A DNA stretch of 10,162 nucleotides. Origin: Sulfuricella sp. (GTDB taxonomy: Bacteria; Pseudomonadota; Gammaproteobacteria; Burkholderiales; Sulfuricellaceae). The translations under genes and the position numbers were made by a program. Below, piece by piece: positions 1 to 5,530 of the stretch. Positions within the stretch are counted from its first letter, which is position 1. Each line of letters starts with the position of its first letter. The notes under the pieces were generated by a model. The model made no database searches and was not told the origin of the DNA. It saw only the letters and a program-made list of their open reading frames with translations. The stretch spans positions 1-10,162 of the forward strand of contig JAUYEK010000178.1 in assembly GCA_030691435.1 (NCBI GenBank), read 5' to 3'.

Positions 1-646
1 CATCCATCTCGCCGCGACTGAACGGCGCGCCCTCCGCCGTACCCTGCACCTCGACGAAGCCGCCGCTGCCGGTCATCACCACGTTCATGTCGGTGTCGCA
101 ATCCGAATCCTCGACATAATCCAGATCCAGCACCGGTACGCCCCGATATACGCCGACCGAGACCGCGGCGACGAAATCGCGCAACGGCGATTCCGTGAGC
201 TTGCCTTCCTTCAGCAGGAAGGAAACGGCATCGTGCAGCGCAACATAGGCGCCGGTGATGCTGGCGGTGCGGGTGCCGCCGTCGGCCTGGATGACGTCGC
301 AATCGATCTGGATGGTGCGTTCGCCCAGCGCCTTGAGATCCACCACGGCACGCAGGCTGCGCCCGATCAGCCGCTGGATTTCCTGGGTGCGGCCGGTCTG
401 CTTGCCCCTGGCCGCCTCGCGATCAATGCGCGTATTGGTGGAGCGCGGCAGCATGCCGTACTCGGCGGTGGTCCACCCTTGCGCCTTGCCGCGCAGGAAC
501 GGCGGCACTTTTTCGTCGATGCTGGCGGTGCAGATCACCTTGGTGTCGCCGCACTCGATCAGCACCGAGCCTTCGGCATGCTTGGTGTAATTGCGGGTAA
601 TGACGATGTTGCGGAGCTGGTCCGGATTGCGTTTGCTTGGCCGCAT
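1..646 (-). CDS. rph: RNase PH (3' end cut by window edge)
   Basis: Phosphorolytic 3'-to-5' exoribonuclease that trims tRNA 3' ends, using phosphate to release nucleoside diphosphates. Reading leftward from the ATG at 646-644, the protein begins [20 protein letters not shown] and continues without a stop for 215 codons. Family hallmarks are [18 protein letters not shown] near the N terminus, [19 protein letters not shown], the [20 protein letters not shown] stretch, [20 protein letters not shown], and [19 protein letters not shown]. RNase PH is usually about 238 residues, so roughly 23 C-terminal residues lie beyond the left edge. The start is supported by an AAAGGA Shine-Dalgarno sequence (651-656). 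A 205-base gap with a terminator-like hairpin separates it from the phosphatase gene upstream, so it probably has its own promoter. Identity is secure from the family sequence. Confidence 0.96.
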   Translation of the reverse strand, partial: MRPSKRNPDQLRNIVITRNYTKHAEGSVLIECGDTKVICTASIDEKVPPFLRGKAQGWTTAEYGMLPRSTNTRIDREAARGKQTGRTQEIQRLIGRSLRAVVDLKALGERTIQIDCDVIQADGGTRTASITGAYVALHDAVSFLLKEGKLTESPLRDFVAAVSVGVYRGVPVLDLDYVEDSDCDTDMNVVMTGSGGFVEVQGTAEGAPFSRGEMD

Positions 647-671
647 GGTGTCCTTTGAGTTTAAATATGAC

Positions 672-797
672 CCACAGAGGCACAGAGAAATTCGGGAAAA
701 ATCATGATATGCCTCCAGCACATACTGGTAAAGCAAATACCCGCAACGCCTCTCCTGATTTTTTCCTCTGTGCCTCTGTGCCTCTGTGTCTCTGTGG
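672..797. repeat. Inverted repeat with tandem CCTCTGTG octamer arms
   Basis: The right arm holds four octamers in tandem: CCTCTGTG at 765-772, 773-780 and 781-788, then TCTCTGTG at 789-796 followed by G. The left arm, CCACAGAGGCACAGAG (672-687), is the reverse complement of about two units. The arms can pair in more than one register, with a roughly 77-base loop. The element fills most of the gap between the phosphatase gene and rph. It contains no credible reading frame. Confidence 0.85.
704..732 (-). promoter_or_regulatory. Candidate sigma70-type promoter for rph
   Basis: Read on the minus strand, TTTACC (732-727) is followed after 17 bases by TATCAT (709-704), matching the -35 and -10 consensus at 4/6 and 5/6. 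Transcription would start near 697, about 50 bases before the rph start codon. The candidate lies between the two arms of the CCTCTGTG repeat. This is a pattern match only. Confidence 0.35.
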
Positions 798-830
798 TGA
801 AATACTTTTTCAGGCTAATCCGCAAGTAAA

Positions 831-852
831 GGCGCCATTATACAATGGCGCC
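831..852 (-). terminator. Terminator-like hairpin after the phosphatase gene
   Basis: GGCGCCATT (831-839) and AATGGCGCC (844-852) form a perfect 9-bp stem with a four-base loop. The stem begins at the last base of the phosphatase stop codon (854-852). On the minus strand it is followed by TTTACTT, a short and imperfect U-rich run. It is probably an intrinsic terminator, or at least a 3'-end-protecting hairpin, that separates kinase-phosphatase transcription from rph. Confidence 0.55.
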
Positions 853-1769
853 TATTTCGAATATTTCCGGATCGCCGCCTGGATCTCGGCAATCGCGCGC
901 TCGATGTCCGCCTCCGTCACATCCATCTCGCCTTCCGTACCCCCACGCTCCACGCTGAAGGTATTGAGCTGCACCGTATAGGTGTCCAGCGGCATGGTCG
1001 CGGTGGATATCGAGCGCGGGGTGAACAGTTTTTCGTCGCCCCAGCGCATGCCGATCGCGCTCAGGTTGTCGCCCCCCTCGCCGCCACGCAATTCGGCATG
1101 GTCGAGCAATTCTGGAACGGCAGTAGCAATCGGGTAGGTATCGAGAATCGAGGCGATCTCATCCGTCGAAAGCAGGCCCCACAGGCCATCCGAACACATC
1201 AGCAGGATGTCCCCTTCGCGTAGCAGCATCTTGCGCGACAACTCGATATCGGGGGGAATGGGGCCGCCCAGGCAACTGTAAACCTTGTTGCGCTCGGGAT
1301 GCGTGGTCATCTCATCCTCGGTGATTTTGCCCTGCTCGAACAGTTGCTGGACCAGGGAATGATCGCGGGTGCGGGACGCCAGCTTGCCGCCATGAAAGAA
1401 GTACAAACGAGTATCCCCGACATGGGCCCAGTAGGCATGATTACCCTGCACCACGCAGGCCACGCAAGTGGTGCGGGGGTGCTCGCTCAGGCCATGCGCC
1501 AGGACATAATCGCCTATTGCCTCGTGTGCCTGGTTAATGGTGGCTACCAGGAAGCGGAGCGGATCCTTCAGCGCCGGCGTCGCCAGCTTCTGAAAGTTTT
1601 CCACCAGAAACTGCACCGCGATCTGTGAGGCGATCTCACCGCGAAAATGGCCGCCCATGCCATCGGCCACCACCATCAGCAGCGCGTCCCGACTGTAGGA
1701 ATAGGCCAGGCGATCCTGGTTGTATCTGCGTCCACCCTGACGGCTGGACTGGAAAATCGAAAATTTCAC
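852..1769 (-). CDS. PP2C-family Ser/Thr protein phosphatase
   Basis: Metal-dependent (PPM/PP2C) phosphatase of 305 residues, presumably reversing the neighbouring kinase. Visible motifs are RYNQDR (15-20), VVADGMGGH (33-41, metal-binding Asp36 and Gly37), HVGDTRLY (116-123), CSDGLWGLL (192-200, Asp194) and GGDNLSAI (from 232, metal-binding Asp234). All metal-site aspartates are present, so it should be active. The catalytic domain ends near residue 245. A further 60 or so residues form a tail with an acidic, probably helical end. There is no signal peptide or membrane segment. The start is GTG (1769-1767), overlapping the kinase TGA (1768-1766) as GTGA, with AGGTGA just upstream as a possible ribosome site. 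This predicts translational coupling. Family is certain; the substrate is unknown. Confidence 0.93.
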   Translation of the reverse strand: MKFSIFQSSRQGGRRYNQDRLAYSYSRDALLMVVADGMGGHFRGEIASQIAVQFLVENFQKLATPALKDPLRFLVATINQAHEAIGDYVLAHGLSEHPRTTCVACVVQGNHAYWAHVGDTRLYFFHGGKLASRTRDHSLVQQLFEQGKITEDEMTTHPERNKVYSCLGGPIPPDIELSRKMLLREGDILLMCSDGLWGLLSTDEIASILDTYPIATAVPELLDHAELRGGEGGDNLSAIGMRWGDEKLFTPRSISTATMPLDTYTVQLNTFSVERGGTEGEMDVTEADIERAIAEIQAAIRKYSK

Positions 1770-2719
1770 CGGTCACCTGTTTTGCCGAATTTATTGCGCA
1801 GACTATGCAGCAGCGAGGTCTTTTTCCGCACTGCCGGCACCTTGTCCTTCTCCAGCAGCGCCTTTTGCACCACGAACACGCTCTGCGGCCGTTCCAGCGG
1901 ATCCAGTTTCAGGCACCAGTCGATGAGTTCAAGCAAATGCTCGGAATGGTGGCCGCTCCATAGTTTTTTTACCGACTCCTGCCTGTCCTGTTCCAGGCGC
2001 ATGTTGGCCGCCTGGGGAGCAAAGCCGGAAAGGCAGGCGAACAGGCTCGCGCCGATGCCATAAATATCGGTCCATGGGCCGAGCGCATCGCGGTCGTGAC
2101 CGTATTGCTCCGGCGCCGCGAAACCCGGCGTGTACATCGGATTGAGGCTGGATTTTTCCTGGGTCAGCGTCTGCCGCGCCGCGCCAAAATCCAGCAACAG
2201 CGGGGAGCCGTCAAGACGGATGTAGATGTTCGATGGCTTGATATCGAGATGCAGTATTTTGTGGGCATGTACCTCGCGCAGGCCACCGAGCAGTTCGGCG
2301 AAAATGCGCCGGATAAAGTTCTCCCCGATCTCTTTCTTGCGATGCAGGATGTAATCCTGCAGCGTCCGACCGCGCTCGTACTGCATCACCAGGTAAACCG
2401 TTTCATTGGCGCGGAAGAAGTTGGTCACCCGTACCACGTTGGGGTGGGCGATCCGGGCAAGCGCCAGCCCTTCCTCGAAAAAGCATTTCATGCCATAACG
2501 AAACACATTCAGGTTTTCCGCTGAAGAAGCTTGCACCAGCGCGCCCGATTCCCGCAGCACCAAAGCGCTGGGCAGATACTCCTTGATCGCCACCGGCAAT
2601 CCGTTCTCGTCATGCGCCAGGTAAACCAGGCTGAAGCCGCCTGAGCTGATCTGCTTGTCGATACGGTAATTCAGCAACTGGTAGCCGTGAGGAAGAGCCT
2701 GATTGGGTTGTGAGGCCAT
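1766..2719 (-). CDS. Hanks-type Ser/Thr protein kinase, soluble
   Basis: Eukaryotic-like kinase of 317 residues. Every catalytic element is visible: glycine loop ISSGGFSLVY (24-33), VAIK with Lys46, a likely helix-C glutamate in FFEEG (82-83), catalytic loop HLDIKPSN (157-164, Asp159, Lys161, Asn164), DFG (177-179), APE (202-204) and TDIYG (Asp218). It should therefore be active. The region after about residue 290 is short and basic, with no transmembrane helix, PASTA or other sensor domain, so it is predicted to be cytosolic with no visible input domain. The loop carries HLD rather than HRD, which suggests it may not depend on activation-loop phosphorylation in the usual way. The ATG is at 2719-2717 with only a weak GATGG upstream. 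It is the first gene of a two-gene unit with the phosphatase. Targets are unknown. Confidence 0.94.
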   Translation of the reverse strand: MASQPNQALPHGYQLLNYRIDKQISSGGFSLVYLAHDENGLPVAIKEYLPSALVLRESGALVQASSAENLNVFRYGMKCFFEEGLALARIAHPNVVRVTNFFRANETVYLVMQYERGRTLQDYILHRKKEIGENFIRRIFAELLGGLREVHAHKILHLDIKPSNIYIRLDGSPLLLDFGAARQTLTQEKSSLNPMYTPGFAAPEQYGHDRDALGPWTDIYGIGASLFACLSGFAPQAANMRLEQDRQESVKKLWSGHHSEHLLELIDWCLKLDPLERPQSVFVVQKALLEKDKVPAVRKKTSLLHSLRNKFGKTGDR

Positions 2720-2736
2720 CGCACCATCTGTATGAT
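2708..2736 (+). promoter_or_regulatory. Candidate promoter for yicC
   Basis: TTGTGA (2708-2713) is separated by 17 bases from TATGAT (2731-2736), matching the sigma70 elements at 4/6 and 5/6. The predicted start is near 2743, about 53 bases upstream of the yicC ATG. The -35 side overlaps the first codons of the divergent kinase gene, and transcription would run through the kinase promoter candidate. Confidence 0.45.
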
Positions 2737-2748
2737 TGAACCTCGATC

Positions 2749-2777
2749 ATTATTCTGATTTGGCCGGGCAAAGTAAA
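2749..2777 (-). promoter_or_regulatory. Candidate promoter for the kinase-phosphatase pair
   Basis: On the minus strand, TTTACT (2777-2772) is separated by 17 bases from AATAAT (2754-2749), 4/6 and 5/6 matches to the sigma70 elements. Transcription would begin near 2742, about 23 bases before the kinase ATG. This is inferred from sequence pattern and correct placement. Confidence 0.45.
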
Positions 2778-2795
2778 GCCCAGGAACGGAACCCC

Positions 2796-3662
2796 ATGAT
2801 TTACAGCATGACCGGATTTGCCGCAGTGACACGGGAACTGGAGCCGGGCTCCCTGAGCCTGGAACTGCGTACGGTCAACTCGCGCTACCTTGAAACTCAC
2901 TTCCGCCTGGATGAATCCTTCCGCGCGCTGGAACCCGCGCTGCGCGAGATGATCGGCGGTGCGTTAAGCCGCGGCAAGGTGGAATGCCGGCTGAATTTCA
3001 CCGCGCGCAGCGCCGGCCAGGCTCCGCTGCGGCTCAACGCCGGGCTGGCCGATCAGATGGCTGAGCTCGGACGTTCGCTGCAGGCGCTGCTGCCCGATGG
3101 TCAGCCGCTCGGCGTGGCGGACTTGCTGCGCTGGCCCGGCGTCATCGAAGGCGAAAGCATTGGCATGGAAGGCCTGCAGGAAGCCTGTCTGCCCCTGTTG
3201 CGCCGGGGGCTCGACGAGCTGTCCGCCACACGACAGCGCGAGGGAGAGAAGCTCAAAACCTTTTTGCTGCAGCGCGTCGGACAGATGGACACTCTGGTGG
3301 CAGGCGTATTGCCGCACATTCCAAGGCTGATCGCGGCCTATCAGGAAAAACTCGCCGCCCGCCTCAAGGAAGTCATGGGGACTGGCGACGATGACCGCAT
3401 CCGCCAGGAAATCGCTTTGTTCGCCCAGAAAATCGACGTCGACGAAGAACTCTCGCGACTGCAAACCCATCTCTCCGAAATGCGGCGCATCCTCGAAAAA
3501 GGCGGCGCCGTGGGCAAGCGGCTGGACTTCCTGATGCAGGAGCTCAACCGCGAAGCCAATACCCTGGGTTCCAAATCAGCCGCGTCCGAAACGACGCAGA
3601 CGGCGATGGAGCTCAAGGTGCTCATCGAGCAGATGCGCGAGCAGATACAAAATATCGAATAA
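2796..3662 (+). CDS. yicC: YicC-family endoribonuclease
   Basis: YicC/UPF0701 protein of 288 residues; the E. coli member is of almost the same length. The family opens MIYSMTGFA, which fixes the start at the ATG at 2796. An in-frame TTG at 2736 would add 20 residues that do not look like the family. The N-terminal YicC domain covers roughly residues 1-155. The C-terminal DUF1732 domain (about 205-288) contains the diagnostic GKRLDFLMQELNREANTLGS from residue 240. E. coli YicC is reported to be an endoribonuclease involved in small-RNA turnover; the same activity here is inferred by homology. An AGGAACGGA stretch ahead of the ATG serves as ribosome site. YicC next to gmk is a common proteobacterial arrangement, but here a toxin-antitoxin cassette lies between them. 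Confidence 0.96.
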   Translation: MIYSMTGFAAVTRELEPGSLSLELRTVNSRYLETHFRLDESFRALEPALREMIGGALSRGKVECRLNFTARSAGQAPLRLNAGLADQMAELGRSLQALLPDGQPLGVADLLRWPGVIEGESIGMEGLQEACLPLLRRGLDELSATRQREGEKLKTFLLQRVGQMDTLVAGVLPHIPRLIAAYQEKLAARLKEVMGTGDDDRIRQEIALFAQKIDVDEELSRLQTHLSEMRRILEKGGAVGKRLDFLMQELNREANTLGSKSAASETTQTAMELKVLIEQMREQIQNIE

Positions 3663-3664
3663 GA

Positions 3665-3752
3665 GGTTAGAAGGTGAGGCGTGAGGGGTGAGGCGGAAAG
3701 TCAAAACCCGCGCCGCTTTTGAACTTTTCGCCTCACCCCTCACCTTCTAACC
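3665..3752. repeat. Long inverted repeat with GGTGAGG heptamer arms
   Basis: Starting three bases after the yicC stop, the left arm is GGTTAGAA (3665-3672) followed by three heptamers: GGTGAGG (3673-3679), CGTGAGG (3680-3686) and GGTGAGG (3687-3693). The right arm has only two complementary heptamers, CCTCACC (3731-3737 and 3738-3744), then TTCTAACC (3745-3752). The stem continues inward through GAAAG/CTTTTC and TCAAAA/TTTTGA to a 10-base apical loop (3707-3716). The whole 88-base element can fold into one hairpin with a seven-base bulge. There is no U tract on the plus strand, so it is not a typical intrinsic terminator. Confidence 0.88.
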
Positions 3753-3795
3753 CTTCACCTTCGCTGCCACCGCGCCCTCAGCCGGGACAATCGAC

Positions 3796-3823
3796 TTGAA
3801 ATTTATACTGCCCGTAGTATATT
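3796..3823 (+). promoter_or_regulatory. Candidate hicAB promoter with overlapping operator palindrome
   Basis: TTGAAA (3796-3801), a 16-base spacer and TATATT (3818-3823) form a good sigma70-like promoter. An inverted repeat, TATACT (3804-3809) and AGTATA (3816-3821), sits in the spacer and over the -10. This is where an autoregulating antitoxin would be expected to bind. The predicted start is at or within a base or two of the hicA ATG (3830), and no Shine-Dalgarno sequence is visible, so the message may be leaderless. Confidence 0.5.
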
Positions 3824-3829
3824 GACACC

Positions 3830-4084
3830 ATGAACCAGGCCCGCAAGCTGCTGACCGCCATTCTCAACAACCCCAAGGCCGTCCGCTTCGATGAAGCCTG
3901 CAAGGCGGCGGAAATACTGGGGTTTATTCATAAGGGCGGACAGGGTTCGCACCGGGCGTTTGCCCGTCCCGGCGAACCCGAGTTGTTGAACTTCCAGAAC
4001 CGGGGCGGCACTGTCCCGCCCTACCAGGCGCGGCAGTTGATCGCCATGATCGAAAGGTACGGTAATGAGCAAATATCCGATTGA
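3830..4084 (+). CDS. hicA: HicA-family mRNA interferase toxin (divergent type)
   Basis: Protein of 84 residues, read as a HicA toxin because it precedes and overlaps a clear HicB antitoxin and carries the HicA-like core KGGQGSHRAFARPGEP (35-50). His41 in GSHRAF corresponds to the catalytic histidine of HicA toxins, which cut mRNA using a small dsRBD-like fold. Downstream of this the protein departs from classical HicA: instead of the usual VPRHPGK...GTL segment it has LNFQNRGGTVPPYQARQL (53-70), followed by a helix ending at ERYG. It is also slightly longer than typical HicA because of an N-terminal helix (MNQARKLLTAILNNP). The final 20 bases overlap hicB. The start has no obvious ribosome site. 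Toxin function is inferred from family and pairing. Confidence 0.8.
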   Translation: MNQARKLLTAILNNPKAVRFDEACKAAEILGFIHKGGQGSHRAFARPGEPELLNFQNRGGTVPPYQARQLIAMIERYGNEQISD

Positions 4085-4418
4085 AATTTTCTGGAGCGAC
4101 GAGGACGAGGGCTACATCGCCACCGCCCCGGATTTACCCGGCTGCACTGCCTGGGGAGCGACCGAGGCAGACGCCATCCGCGAGGCCCATGAAGCCATCG
4201 CCGCCTGGGTCGAAGCCGCCACCTCAGCGGGGCGCCACGTCCCGGAGCCGACGCCCCCTTTGGGCGAAGCCGGTTACAGCGGACGCTTCGTCATGCGCGT
4301 CCCACGCCGACTTCATGCCGATCTGGCGCGCAGCGCCAAGCGGGAGGGGGTTAGTCTGAACCAATACCTGCTCTACCTGCTCACTGAACGCCAGTCAGGC
4401 TGCTCCCATACCGCCTGA
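4065..4418 (+). CDS. hicB: HicB-family antitoxin with RHH DNA-binding domain
   Basis: Antitoxin of 117 residues. The N-terminal half (about 1-55) is the partly degraded RNase H-like HicB fold, with the typical YPIEIFWSDEDEGYIATAPD, LPGCTAWGATEADAIREAHEA and AIAAWVEAA. This part binds and blocks HicA. The C-terminal part (about 77-110, SGRFVMRVPRRLHADLARSA then EGVSLNQYLLYLL) is a ribbon-helix-helix domain that would bind the operator and autoregulate the pair. The start overlaps hicA by 20 bases (4065-4084) in another frame, with AAAGG (4053-4057) as a plausible ribosome site, so translation is likely coupled. Only 36 bases separate its stop from gmk, so gmk may also be transcribed from the hicAB promoter. 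Confidence 0.9.
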   Translation: MSKYPIEIFWSDEDEGYIATAPDLPGCTAWGATEADAIREAHEAIAAWVEAATSAGRHVPEPTPPLGEAGYSGRFVMRVPRRLHADLARSAKREGVSLNQYLLYLLTERQSGCSHTA

Positions 4419-4454
4419 CCCTCTAACCCCACCCCATCAACCAACGGAATAAAC

Positions 4455-5066
4455 ATGGCTAGCGGAAATCTATTCATCGTCACCGCGCCCTCCGGTGCGG
4501 GCAAGACCAGCCTGGTGCGGGCACTGCTGCAAAACGACAGCCAGGTAAAGCTATCTGTTTCCTACACCACCCGCCCTGCGCGGCCGGGCGAAGTGGACGG
4601 CAAGGACTATCATTTCGTCACCGAACAGAAGTTTCTCGAAATGCTGGAACATGGCGACTTCCTCGAAAGCGCCCAGGTTTACGGCAACCGCTACGGCACC
4701 TCCCAGCCCTGGATCGAAAACGCCATGCGCTCCGGCACCGACATCCTGCTGGAAATCGACGGGCAGGGTGCCGCCCAGGTCAGGAAAATCTTCCCCCAGG
4801 CAACCGGCATTTTCATCCTGCCGCCCTCGCTGGAAGCCCTGCTCGCGCGGCTCACCGGGCGGGGACAGGATTCCGAAGAAATCATCGCTCGCCGCCTGGC
4901 TGCCGCCCGCGAGGATATCGGTCATGTGGAAGAGTTTGATTATGTTATAATTAACGATATTTTCGAAACGGCGCTGCAGGATCTGATCAGCGTGATCCGC
5001 GCACAACGGCTGACTGCAAGCCGGCAACTCAGCGCCCATGCCGACATGATCGGCAAAATGAAATAG
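4455..5066 (+). CDS. gmk: Guanylate kinase
   Basis: Cytosolic enzyme of 203 residues that phosphorylates GMP to GDP with ATP, feeding GTP synthesis and hence the pppGpp precursor pool. The N terminus has the P-loop APSGAGKTSL (11-20, Lys17). The GMP-binding region SYTTRPARPGEVDGKDYHFV (36-55) follows, then the YGNRYGTS segment, LLEIDGQGAAQVR and the lid-like RLTGRGQDSEEIIARRL. Length and motifs agree with the proteobacterial enzyme. The start at 4455 gives the canonical short N terminus; only a weak CGGAAT lies upstream. It sits immediately after hicB and ahead of rpoZ, as gmk-rpoZ-spoT does in many proteobacteria. An AT-rich stretch within the codons for FDYVIINDIF contains a promoter-like TGTTATAAT. 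Confidence 0.97.
   Translation: MASGNLFIVTAPSGAGKTSLVRALLQNDSQVKLSVSYTTRPARPGEVDGKDYHFVTEQKFLEMLEHGDFLESAQVYGNRYGTSQPWIENAMRSGTDILLEIDGQGAAQVRKIFPQATGIFILPPSLEALLARLTGRGQDSEEIIARRLAAAREDIGHVEEFDYVIINDIFETALQDLISVIRAQRLTASRQLSAHADMIGKMK
4943..4951 (+). promoter_or_regulatory. Candidate extended -10 promoter inside gmk
   Basis: TGTTATAAT is a perfect extended -10 element (TGnTATAAT) within the 3' part of gmk, roughly 285 bases before rpoZ. No convincing -35 lies 16-18 bases upstream, as is usual for extended -10 promoters. It could supply rpoZ-spoT transcription independently of gmk. The underlying codons encode a conserved segment, so coincidence is possible, although the ATA isoleucine codon is unusual in this GC-rich setting. 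Confidence 0.3.
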
Positions 5067-5081
5067 ACAAACGGCAATCAT

Positions 5082-5208
5082 CCACGGATGAACACAGATA
5101 CACACGGATAAACACGGATAAAACAACTGCAAGACACGTTCGGATTTTCCAAAAGCTTAACCGTCTATCTTTTTTAGACAATCCGTGAACATCCGTGTAA
5201 ATCCGTGG
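5082..5208. repeat. Inverted repeat with 10-base ACACGGAT word arms
   Basis: The left arm has four copies at exact 10-base spacing: CCACGGAT (5082), ACACAGAT (5092), ACACGGAT (5102) and ACACGGAT (5112). The right arm has three complementary copies, also 10 bases apart: ATCCGTGA (5181), ATCCGTGT (5191) and ATCCGTGG (5201). The outer ends CCACGGAT and ATCCGTGG match perfectly. Between the arms lies a 61-base segment containing a small GTCTA/TAGAC hairpin (5163-5179) with a T-rich loop. The element fills most of the gmk-rpoZ gap and ends 27 bases before rpoZ, leaving its ribosome site free. Confidence 0.87.
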
Positions 5209-5235
5209 CTAACACAAACCTTAAAGGAAACTGAC

Positions 5236-5442
5236 ATGGCACGCATCACCGTAGACGACTGCATGAAGACCATCACCAACCGTTTCGAGCTGGCCCTGGT
5301 CGCCACCGTGCGCGCTCGCCAGATTGCCCAGGGCGGCACTCCGATGGTGGAATCCAACCGCGACAAGCCAACCGTCATCGCCTTGCGCGAAATCGCCCAG
5401 GGCAAGGTTGGGGTGGAGATCCTCAACCGCGGCCTGCTCTAA
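5236..5442 (+). CDS. rpoZ: RNA polymerase omega subunit
   Basis: Omega subunit of 68 residues, which helps assemble the beta' subunit and in E. coli forms part of a ppGpp-binding site at the beta'-omega interface. The sequence begins [20 protein letters not shown], typical of the betaproteobacterial protein. It continues with [13 protein letters not shown], the [19 protein letters not shown] core and a short NRGLL end, with no long acidic tail. The start at 5236 is chosen because the family begins MARITV and a strong AAAGGAAA ribosome site (5224-5231) precedes it. An upstream in-frame ATG (5185) would read through the repeat arm and is not credible. It lies between gmk and spoT, the usual context, with repeat elements on both sides. 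Confidence 0.97.
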   Translation: MARITVDDCMKTITNRFELALVATVRARQIAQGGTPMVESNRDKPTVIALREIAQGKVGVEILNRGLL

Positions 5443-5447
5443 AAATG

Positions 5448-5524
5448 CAGTCCTGAGTACTTGAGTGCCAAGTCCTGAGTGGCCCACTCAGCACTCGGGA
5501 CTCAGGACTCGGCACTCAGGACTG
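5448..5524. repeat. SACTCRG heptamer inverted repeat spanning the rpoZ-spoT gap
   Basis: The right arm is five tandem heptamers of the form (C/G)ACTC(A/G)G from 5485 to 5519, then GACTG (5520-5524). The left arm (5448-5482) carries the complementary, more diverged words: CAGTCCTGAGT at the outer end and CTGAGTGG (5475-5482) at the inner end. The two arms nearly touch, so the transcript can form a long, nearly loopless hairpin. The outer stem CAGTCCTGAGT/ACTCAGGACTG (5448-5458 with 5514-5524) is perfect. It includes AGGA (5518-5521), the best Shine-Dalgarno candidate for spoT. Confidence 0.88.
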
Positions 5525-5530
5525 AAGTAA

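Noticed and set aside
837..842. TATAAT on the minus strand inside the hairpin after the phosphatase gene, as an rph promoter
   Set aside because: No -35-like sequence lies at 16-18 bases, and the match falls within a symmetric terminator-like stem-loop. The candidate at 704-732 is better placed.
852..2719. PpkA/PppA pair of a type VI secretion locus
   Set aside because: No secretion genes are nearby, and the kinase lacks the membrane and periplasmic parts of PpkA.
2736..2795. Upstream TTG start extending yicC by 20 residues
   Set aside because: The family begins MIYSMTGF, which falls at the ATG at 2796 with its own ribosome site; the TTG also sits beside the -10 of the promoter candidate.
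3663..3752. Heptamer hairpin after yicC as an intrinsic terminator
   Set aside because: The stem is long and followed by CTTCACC rather than a T run, so termination cannot be claimed from sequence.
5185..5235. Upstream ATG extending rpoZ by 17 residues
   Set aside because: The extra residues are translated from the repeat arm, and the strong AAAGGAAA site serves the ATG at 5236.
672..5524. The tandem words as CRISPR repeats
   Set aside because: Units are 7-10 bases with no unique spacers and form inverted arms; no cas genes are present.
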